Part shown: piece by piece, positions 1 through 6,274 of the stretch | Layout: each line of letters starts with the position of its first letter | Numbering within the stretch: the stretch's first letter is position 1 | Assembly: GCA_026418755.1 (NCBI GenBank) | Contig: JAOAAR010000127.1 | Location: 1-6,274, forward strand | DNA from: Planctomycetota bacterium | GTDB taxonomy: Bacteria > Planctomycetota > SKW154 | Reading direction: 5' to 3' | Length of the DNA: 6,274 nt | Notes under the pieces: model-generated | Told to the model about the DNA's origin: nothing | The model's input: only the letters and a program-made list of their open reading frames with translations | Databases searched by the model: none | Program-made: the position numbers and the translations under genes

Positions 1-2
1 GG

Positions 3-3000
3 ATACTTGCGCTCCGCCTTGCCTGCAACCTGCTCTTGTATCCTTAAAGGTGCAATGTAATAGTTGAGGTCGAAGGCGCCGTCTTTTCTCTCAACCAGAA
101 CCGAGGGAACGGAACAAGTAAACTTAATCACCAACGGCGTCCCCACATCCCTTAAGTTGGGTAAGTCAAACTCTATCAGTTCCATTCCCGCAAAACGAGC
201 ACCTAACAACTCCTCCATTTCTCTCTTAAGGTCGTCACGCGACCTCTTGGCAAACTCGTCTTTATAGTTATATGATTCCGCTCCAAGATACTCATATCTC
301 CCTTTACAAGTTTGTGTCACAAGATCAATCTCCATGACAACTTTCTGCTCCAACCGCTCCTTTAACTCTTCCTTAGGCAGAAATATAAGACGCATCTCCT
401 CCTCAGATACCACAAACGCAGGTGCTCCTTGATACTTCTCAGGTAATTTACCAAAAGGTGCGTATCGCGCACTCAAAGTAATGTAATAATCTTTTCCTTT
501 CCCATCAGTGAACATCAAGAGAGTCTCTCCGAAATTGCTACTCAGGTCATCATTCCACCATCTCTCCACAGGACTCCGAGAAGGAGTGACTGAAGCAAGC
601 ACTATCTTGTGAGGAATCTCTAACGCCTTTACAAATGAACGGAAAAGCGTGTTGCGATTGCCTGCCTTGTTGATGAGAATCGCATGCGCAGAATCATCAC
701 TATAAGAACCTTCTCTCAAATTCAAATTGCACCACTCGTAAAGCCTCATCACCTTTTCAATGTCGCTCTTCGCACCTTCGGTTATCCTAAGCGCCTCTTC
801 CTTGATTAATCTTGTCGGCAGAACACTCTGCTCCCTTAAAGCAGCCTTCAACTTTGGTAAATTCTTCGTTCTACAAACATCTTCATTAACAAATTCGTAG
901 TTCGGGAAAATCTCTTTAAGCGAAGGAACATATCTCTCAACCTCCTCCACATCCAGTTCCTTCGCCTCAAATATATAAGCCGTAGCCTCTTTCTCTTTGA
1001 GGCTCTTAAAAGAGACTTTCTCTTCCGAAGAGAAATTGCGTAGACGGAGTTTCATCTTGTCAACAGGGTAAACCACTTTCTTCCCTAACCTTTCCCCAAA
1101 TTTCACATCCTCTTCGCTGAGCCGTTCGTCCAAGAAAACGAGCACGGAACGCTTGTAATGGTATGGAGTCCTGAAGGAACGGAAGTAGTCGCTGTGCCAG
1201 GATACAGTATCCATTCCGATGTTGTAATAGCCATCGCGACGGTAACACTGCTCCACAAAAGCACCCTTAGAGAGATTGGTCATCGCAAAAGAGGAACGAC
1301 CAGAAGGAGTCGGTTCATAATAATCGCCATCAGGAGTAATGGTGCGCAAAACACGCATCTCTCCTGCTGCATATGCACTGCCTAACTCGTCCTTTGCCTC
1401 CTCCTTCAAAAGTTTTTCTATCGTCCGCATAAATGTGCTCGTCGCACCTGTTGGCAGAACAAGAGTCACCTCCTCCTCTAAAAGTGTCAAAACTCCTGAG
1501 CGCGGATACTCTTTATCTGTTGGAGATTCCTTCAACATTCTTTTCACTTCTTCTTCCGATAAAAGATATTTTTTATGGATTGAATCTTCATCTTCCCCTT
1601 TCAAAAACTGTATGTATCGACGAGTTGTCCAATCGTTCGGTGAAAAAAGAAGCGCCTTCCGATACCAATCAAGAGCATTCTTCGTGTCCCCAAGGTTCAC
1701 ATACAGCCTCGCTATGTGAGAGATAATGTCAGAAGAGACCTCGTCGCAATGCTCCTCCAACAACATCTTATAATGACGAAGTGCCTCCTCACTTCTCCCC
1801 TCTCTGTCCAGAAAACGTGCAATTTCTAACTTGCGCTCCACATCCGTCGGGTCCTGCTTGGCAAACTCCTCGTATATCTCCAACGCCCGCTCTACATCAC
1901 CATCCTCTTCAGCAATCCGCGCCTCGAACCACTTATGAGAACCCCTGTTCGAATACGAGTCGGAATTGTTGTATAGTTCGCAGTAACGCTTCTCGTACTC
2001 CCTTGCCTTCTGCAAGTTGCCTCGTTCTTCGTAATATCTCTTCCAGTACGAAAGAACCCACGAATCGTTTGGGTTAATAGATTCAGCAGACTTAACCGCT
2101 TCTATTGCATCTTTCACCCATTCTTTCTGCGAACAGATATTCTCTAACTGCCGATATGTCGCTACCCTCTTTATCCCTAACTCAAAAATTTTGTTCAATT
2201 CCTTTACCGCCTCTTCATGCTTGTCGTTCTGCATCAACATATCAGCCAGCATCTCTCTTGCCAACACGAAATTCTCCTTCTTCTTCAAAGAAGCGTCTAT
2301 AAGACTTCTCGCTTGACTCTGTCTCCAAGAGGCAGGACAATGGCTCGCCTTCTCGTACATATGTGCACCGAAATAACAGAGTATTGGGTCATCAGGACAC
2401 TTCTTTAACATCTCCTCCAGCACTTCCAGTGCTTTCTCCTCCATCCCGCTCTCTTCCAAAAGTAACGCATAGGCAATCGCTGTGTCGGGGTCATCTCTCC
2501 TTCTCTCATACCGCTTCTCATAATGTGCCAGCAACCCCTCTTCATAACCGTCTTTCAGAACCGGATTCTCACCGCTCTGAACAGGACGAAGAACCATCTC
2601 ATCCTCAAACTTTAGCCCTTTCAGTGAAAATCCCTTCTCATCACATAAAAAGACTGAAATAAAAGAACTTGTAGTCTTGATGAGAATATTGTTGTAACCT
2701 TTGTTAAGATGAATACCAATCGTCGCAAAATTCGGCTTCCTGAACCGCTCAGAATCGTATTCGAACACGGAATGACCGTTAACGAAAACTCTCATATAGC
2801 CACTTAAGTCGTGAAGCCACAGTATAGCCTTCCGCTCCGATGGAGACTCAAACTGTGTGAAAGCATATGTTATACCACTGCTCTGGCGCAAATAGACAGA
2901 AGGAGCCTCTACAGGTTTTTTAATAGATATCTTGCGCCACCAAGAGATGTTTCCTCTCTCGTCTGTCTCATACCGTTTCTTGAAGACATCAGAGACTCCG

Positions 3001-3470
3001 CCTAAAATCTCCCGCTCAGGAGGATAAGTCTCAAAAACAGCACCATTCCCTAACTCTGTCCCGAAGCCTCCCACATAAAACCAATCAGTAATAATCCCTT
3101 CATACGGATTAAGATTCTCTCTCCGTTCACGCAGTCCCTTACTGTTATAAATCCACCCCAGAGCCTCCTTATATGAGAAGGAGATGAAACCGTTCAAGAG
3201 TTCTGCAGAAAGCGCTTTTTCCAGCGCAGGCTCAACAGTCCGCCAATCACCCATCCTGTCCGAGTATCCGGTAATCCGTGATAGCACAAAGACAGCCTCA
3301 AAACTGTCAGGATTCTCCTCGATGAACTTCGCCCATTCAGAGAGGAGGGCGTCAAAGTCCGCCTCAATGAACTCTTTACTCCTTAAACCAGGAAACGGTG
3401 GAAGTTCCTCTTCACCGCCATAAAGCGGCACAAAAACCAAGACCAACCAAAAAAACAAAACCTTCTTCAT
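3..3470 (-). CDS. Exported jelly-roll / TPR / DUF3857 / degenerate transglutaminase-like protein (3' end outside window)
   Basis: The reading frame is open for 1156 codons from ATG at 3470 to the left edge with no stop, so the C-terminus is missing. The start is supported by an AGAGGAG Shine-Dalgarno and an immediate signal peptide (MKKVLFFWLVLVFVPLYG). A short helical region follows, then a jelly-roll module at about 129-275: DWFYVGGFG resembles the 'W-x-GPF' opening of such modules, NG at 231-232 sits in RVFVNGHSVF, and KGYNNILIK starts at 257. TPR-type helices fill about 306-621. A DUF3857-like domain spans about 658-850. The transglutaminase-like domain (about 890-1020) keeps the KSDIEKVMRLYEW helix (901 on), but the catalytic positions read Arg939 (GNR), Glu982 (FGETLL) and Thr998 (YYITLSARY). 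It is therefore probably catalytically dead. The C-terminal beta domain can be aligned by eye to gene 1 as far as that protein's residue 774, so I infer roughly 85 residues or more are missing. It is probably a periplasmic or surface binding or scaffold protein. It is not a decayed gene, because the frame is intact throughout. Confidence 0.9.
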   Translation of the reverse strand, partial: MKKVLFFWLVLVFVPLYGGEEELPPFPGLRSKEFIEADFDALLSEWAKFIEENPDSFEAVFVLSRITGYSDRMGDWRTVEPALEKALSAELLNGFISFSYKEALGWIYNSKGLRERRENLNPYEGIITDWFYVGGFGTELGNGAVFETYPPEREILGGVSDVFKKRYETDERGNISWWRKISIKKPVEAPSVYLRQSSGITYAFTQFESPSERKAILWLHDLSGYMRVFVNGHSVFEYDSERFRKPNFATIGIHLNKGYNNILIKTTSSFISVFLCDEKGFSLKGLKFEDEMVLRPVQSGENPVLKDGYEEGLLAHYEKRYERRRDDPDTAIAYALLLEESGMEEKALEVLEEMLKKCPDDPILCYFGAHMYEKASHCPASWRQSQARSLIDASLKKKENFVLAREMLADMLMQNDKHEEAVKELNKIFELGIKRVATYRQLENICSQKEWVKDAIEAVKSAESINPNDSWVLSYWKRYYEERGNLQKAREYEKRYCELYNNSDSYSNRGSHKWFEARIAEEDGDVERALEIYEEFAKQDPTDVERKLEIARFLDREGRSEEALRHYKMLLEEHCDEVSSDIISHIARLYVNLGDTKNALDWYRKALLFSPNDWTTRRYIQFLKGEDEDSIHKKYLLSEEEVKRMLKESPTDKEYPRSGVLTLLEEEVTLVLPTGATSTFMRTIEKLLKEEAKDELGSAYAAGEMRVLRTITPDGDYYEPTPSGRSSFAMTNLSKGAFVEQCYRRDGYYNIGMDTVSWHSDYFRSFRTPYHYKRSVLVFLDERLSEEDVKFGERLGKKVVYPVDKMKLRLRNFSSEEKVSFKSLKEKEATAYIFEAKELDVEEVERYVPSLKEIFPNYEFVNEDVCRTKNLPKLKAALREQSVLPTRLIKEEALRITEGAKSDIEKVMRLYEWCNLNLREGSYSDDSAHAILINKAGNRNTLFRSFVKALEIPHKIVLASVTPSRSPVERWWNDDLSSNFGETLLMFTDGKGKDYYITLSARYAPFGKLPEKYQGAPAFVVSEEEMRLIFLPKEELKERLEQKVVMEIDLVTQTCKGRYEYLGAESYNYKDEFAKRSRDDLKREMEELLGARFAGMELIEFDLPNLRDVGTPLVIKFTCSVPSVLVERKDGAFDLNYYIAPLRIQEQVAGKAERKY
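3414..3470 (-). other. Predicted Sec signal peptide of the jelly-roll/TPR protein
   Basis: The first 19 residues show the standard order: a basic N-region (MKK), a hydrophobic core (VLFFWLVLVFVPL) and a small-residue end (YGG) followed at once by an acidic, Pro-rich stretch (EEELPP). No cysteine follows the core, so a lipoprotein signal is unlikely and signal peptidase I cleavage near residues 18-19 is more plausible. It could instead serve as an uncleaved N-terminal anchor. The exact cleavage site is inferred. Confidence 0.7.
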
Positions 3471-3478
3471 ATCTTCAA

Positions 3479-3486
3479 TCTCCTCT
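3479..3486 (-). promoter_or_regulatory. Ribosome binding site of the downstream gene
   Basis: On the minus strand the gap reads AGAGGAGA, a strong match to the anti-Shine-Dalgarno complement. Its GGAG core ends 9 nt before the ATG at 3470. It lies entirely in the 18-bp gap after the TGA of the upstream gene, and it decides the start of the downstream gene. The gap has no room for a separate promoter and shows no terminator hairpin, which supports co-transcription and possibly translational coupling of the two genes. Confidence 0.85.
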
Positions 3487-3488
3487 AA

Positions 3489-6274
3489 TCATTTTTCTTG
3501 TAACTTCTTCTTTTCGCCCGTAGTCCCCCTCTTTTCCAACTCTTCAATCTGCTTCTCAGAATCCATCTCCTCGGCGTCCTCTTTTTTCTCCTCTTGTTGT
3601 TTTTTCTCTTCTAACTTCTCTAACTTCTCTATCAAAACCCGCTTCTGGTCCTGCTTGTCCAACTCGACGAAGAATCTCCTGTATTCGTTCTGATATTCGG
3701 AAACCTCAACATATGGCTTCTTGAAAACAAGGTGTCTCGTGAAAGTGAAACTCTTCTCGTCTTTCTTCTCATACTTTATCTCAACTTTTGCAAAAGATGT
3801 CTCAAGAGAAAAATCTTCAGGTAGTGACTTCAACCGGTAGCCTTCAAGGGAAAAATTGTGCTTCTCAAATGTTGCACCAGGAATGGGCGCAAACAGCAGC
3901 AATGAACGCAACCCTACAGCAATAGAAAGCGATACAGGATTCCTTCTTGTCGCTGCCTGTGCCATCTCCTTCGACAAATCCATCGGGAAGATGTGGGCAT
4001 ATAAAGCATCACCTTCAGGAGTCTTCTTGATAAAGTTTGCCACCTGGGCTTTGAAACCCCACACAATAGGATTGATATCAGGATTGGTCAAATCAGGCAT
4101 CTTTATATCGCTCACTTTGACCCCTGGTAATGTGCGCGAAAGTAAATGTTCAAACAACATCTTCCGCATCCCCTCGTTCGCAAAGTAAGGATTAAGCCTC
4201 AGAATGTTCGCATGAAGAGCGTACATCGTGAGTTCAAACTTCAAAACAGCAGTGCCGTCCCCTTTCACTTCAACATCAATGGATGCCTTCTGAACACATT
4301 TATCAGAAGCACGGTAAGGAACCTCCTTTAAATAACTCCCTTCCGGGGTCACAATAAGAGCGAGAGTTCCACGGTCTCCCTCAGGAGGAGAATCTTCAAA
4401 CGAATAACTCTGCGCTGTCAAGTCAAGCCACATCTCCTCAGTCGTCTTGGTCTTCGGAATGTAAGCGATGCAGTGATTGAAATGCTCCACCATCGGAAGT
4501 GTCAAGTCAGGTTTTCCTCGTGATACCCCTCCGCCTCCTGCTACCAGTTTAATAATGACAGGATGAGCCGTAAGCCCTGCCTCTTTCATCATCACGCAGA
4601 AAAGAAGCGCCTTATCTTTGCAGTCGCCAATCTGCCGCTGAAAAATAGTGGTCGCCTTGTACGGCTTCCATCCGTGAACCCCAACAGTCAACGCCTCATA
4701 CCGTATCTCATTCGTGACAAAGTTATAAAGAACTCGTGCCTTCTCCATATCACTCTTACAGTTTTTGGTCAACTCTTGCACCTTCGCTTTCAGCGCGTCG
4801 TTAGTCTCATACTGGCGCTGAATGAGATGCGAGAACCACTTCCCAAATTCTTTCCAGTCACCGAATGTGGAAATGTATAGAACAGGCTGTGTCTGATCTT
4901 CAGGAGGAGCAAAAGATTCGTTAATAACCTCAGGCAAGTCTGTAAGACGCCAAGTGAGTGTTCTCGTTGTCTCGCTGATCCCCGGTTCTTCCACAGGTTT
5001 CACATCTATGTTGCGATAATGGAAGAAGACCTTCTTCTCGTTCTCTGTCGGCAACACAAGCGAGATTTTGCAAATTTTTATCGGATAGTAATGGCAGATG
5101 CCGCCGACAGAATAAAAGACCGCAACCCAACTCGGCAGCCTGTTAAACCCGCTCGAGTTATTAAAGAAAAGAATCGTGCCGTAATAGTCTCCGAAATACC
5201 TCTCGCTCACATCCGCAATCTCCTGGTCGGCACGGAAACTGAACTCACATATATCACCAATCTCAGGCTTGGGAAACTGGATATATGAGCCGCTCACAGT
5301 TGCATCTTCAACCTTCCCATCTCTTCGATAGATTCTTGCCCCTTTAACCCGAATGCTCATCCCCCACGAACAAAACCACTCACACATTAAAGCCTTGATT
5401 ATTTCTGTCCCCTTTTCACTCCCTATTCGCACAACAAAATGATGAAACTCGCTCGATGTGCCGTTCTTGTTCACAAGAATAATGCGCCTGCTCAACAACA
5501 CTTGAAGCGGAGTGTTTCGCTCTTGCGCCTCTTTATCTAATTCCTCCACATCAAACTCTGTAACTTTTTTCTCCACCGTGTATTCCTCACCCTTCTTTAC
5601 TATATTGCCTTCTTCAACCACAATTTTTCTCGCATTGACTGTGACCGCATCCACAAATCGCTCCATCTCCTCAAAAGGCTTCTCTTTGACAGCAACAAAC
5701 TCCAAATACCTGCGAGCCCAAACAGTGTTCGGATTCACTTCAAGCAACCGCTCCAAAATAGCAGTCCCTTCCTTAAAAGTTGGTCCTTCTTTTGTCTCAT
5801 TGCGCAGACCACTCAACTTAAGCAGCATCTTCCCATACTCTGCAAGCCCTTCTTCATCTTCAGGCGCTATCTCTAACAACCTCTCGTAAGCAGCACCGCT
5901 CTCCTCGAATCTGTCCTGCGCTTCATACAATTGTGCCAACTTCCGATACGACTCTATATCGTATGGATTCATACTTAAAAACTCTTCAACACTTCGCACC
6001 GCAGAGCCAAAATCTCCTTCTTCAGAAAGCCGCTTCACAAGAGCCTTCCGCGCCCACTCACAAAATGCATCCTTTTCAAGCATCGACTCACAAACCCTTT
6101 TCATCTCCCCGAACTTCTTCCTCTCCTCCAGCAATGAGAGAATCCTTTCAAGAATCACAGTGGAATCACTTACCCCTTCCTTGCCACTCTCATACCATTT
6201 CCGCAAAAGTGCATCTGCCTCAACATTAAAACTCCTCTTCTTCAAAATCTCTAACTTCAACTCAAGAGAACGAA
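3489..6274 (-). CDS. TPR / DUF3857 / transglutaminase-like protein with intact catalytic triad (5' end probably outside window)
   Basis: Residues are numbered from an in-frame TTG at 6260. Residues 1-210 are helical repeats, with a good TPR around 103-136 (YRKLAQLYEAQDRFEESGAA). A DUF3857-like beta domain covers roughly 250-465. A transglutaminase-like domain (about 495-640) holds the papain-fold catalytic set: Cys547 in GDCKDKALLF, His596 in EHFNHCIAYI and Asp613 in MWLDLTAQ. A DUF3858-like beta domain follows to about 860, then a Lys/Glu-rich tail to the TGA at 3491-3489. The family is known for thiol-dependent acyl-transfer, protease or amidase chemistry; the substrate here is unknown. The frame stays open upstream of the TTG to the window edge, with no clear Shine-Dalgarno before it and no signal peptide after it. 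I therefore infer that the real start, perhaps with an export signal, lies beyond position 6274. An unusual hydrophobic, aromatic stretch (about 370-400) lies inside the DUF3857 region. The gene ends 18 bp before the next gene, so the two are probably one operon. Fold assignment is confident; biological role is not. Confidence 0.9.
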   Translation of the reverse strand, partial: RSLELKLEILKKRSFNVEADALLRKWYESGKEGVSDSTVILERILSLLEERKKFGEMKRVCESMLEKDAFCEWARKALVKRLSEEGDFGSAVRSVEEFLSMNPYDIESYRKLAQLYEAQDRFEESGAAYERLLEIAPEDEEGLAEYGKMLLKLSGLRNETKEGPTFKEGTAILERLLEVNPNTVWARRYLEFVAVKEKPFEEMERFVDAVTVNARKIVVEEGNIVKKGEEYTVEKKVTEFDVEELDKEAQERNTPLQVLLSRRIILVNKNGTSSEFHHFVVRIGSEKGTEIIKALMCEWFCSWGMSIRVKGARIYRRDGKVEDATVSGSYIQFPKPEIGDICEFSFRADQEIADVSERYFGDYYGTILFFNNSSGFNRLPSWVAVFYSVGGICHYYPIKICKISLVLPTENEKKVFFHYRNIDVKPVEEPGISETTRTLTWRLTDLPEVINESFAPPEDQTQPVLYISTFGDWKEFGKWFSHLIQRQYETNDALKAKVQELTKNCKSDMEKARVLYNFVTNEIRYEALTVGVHGWKPYKATTIFQRQIGDCKDKALLFCVMMKEAGLTAHPVIIKLVAGGGGVSRGKPDLTLPMVEHFNHCIAYIPKTKTTEEMWLDLTAQSYSFEDSPPEGDRGTLALIVTPEGSYLKEVPYRASDKCVQKASIDVEVKGDGTAVLKFELTMYALHANILRLNPYFANEGMRKMLFEHLLSRTLPGVKVSDIKMPDLTNPDINPIVWGFKAQVANFIKKTPEGDALYAHIFPMDLSKEMAQAATRRNPVSLSIAVGLRSLLLFAPIPGATFEKHNFSLEGYRLKSLPEDFSLETSFAKVEIKYEKKDEKSFTFTRHLVFKKPYVEVSEYQNEYRRFFVELDKQDQKRVLIEKLEKLEEKKQQEEKKEDAEEMDSEKQIEELEKRGTTGEKKKLQEK

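Noticed and set aside
1339..1719. Plus-strand open frame of 126 codons
   Set aside because: It lies antisense inside the continuous minus-strand gene, is Ser/Arg-rich with no recognisable domain, and has no convincing RBS. It is a shadow of the purine-rich coding strand, as are the other plus-strand frames.
3..3470. Gene 2 as a pseudogene because its catalytic triad is missing
   Set aside because: There are 1156 uninterrupted codons, a strong RBS, a good signal peptide and conserved non-catalytic landmarks. Loss of catalysis with an intact frame fits a pseudoenzyme better than a dead gene.
3471..3488. Promoter or terminator between the two genes
   Set aside because: The gap is only 18 bp, is filled by the Shine-Dalgarno sequence, and has no inverted repeat or T-run on the coding strand.
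4930..5130. Short minus-strand frame with several Cys residues (66 codons)
   Set aside because: It overlaps the real gene in another frame. The Cys residues form no regular metal-binding pattern, and the main frame carries clear domain sequence through the same region.
5512..5889. Plus-strand open frame of 125 codons, Ser/Thr-rich
   Set aside because: It is antisense to the helical-repeat/DUF3857 part of the minus-strand gene, low in complexity and without domain features. It is best explained as a shadow frame.

Overview
The window is almost wholly protein-coding, and both genes lie on the minus strand. No RNA gene, mobile element, CRISPR array, integration site or promoter can be supported. 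The only non-coding stretch is an 18-bp gap (3471-3488) that carries a ribosome binding site. Nothing in the sequence names the organism. The architecture (TPR repeats, a DUF3857-type beta domain and a transglutaminase-like domain, with a 'GPF'-type jelly-roll module in one protein) is one I associate with Planctomycetota and other deep-branching or uncultured Gram-negative bacteria. Coding strands rich in purines, frequent AGA/AGG arginine codons and Glu/Lys/Arg-rich proteins would fit a thermophilic or anaerobic lineage. All of this placement is low-confidence inference.

Layout, read in the direction of transcription (right to left). Gene 1 (6274 to 3489) enters from the right edge, probably with its true start outside the window. 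It encodes at least 923 residues: helical repeats, a DUF3857-like domain, a transglutaminase-like domain with an intact Cys-His-Asp set, a C-terminal beta domain, and a highly charged Lys/Glu tail. Gene 2 (3470 to 3) starts 18 bp downstream behind a strong Shine-Dalgarno sequence and runs off the left edge after 1156 codons. It encodes a signal peptide, a short helical region, a jelly-roll (carbohydrate-binding-like) module, a long TPR array, a DUF3857-like domain, a transglutaminase-like domain and the start of the same C-terminal beta domain.

The two genes appear to be co-transcribed, distantly related paralogues. The most notable point is that the gene 2 transglutaminase-like domain keeps the fold landmarks of gene 1 but appears to have lost all three catalytic residues. 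The pair therefore looks like an active enzyme encoded beside a larger, exported pseudoenzyme, perhaps acting together on an extracytoplasmic protein or wall substrate. The substrate and the partnership cannot be read from the sequence.
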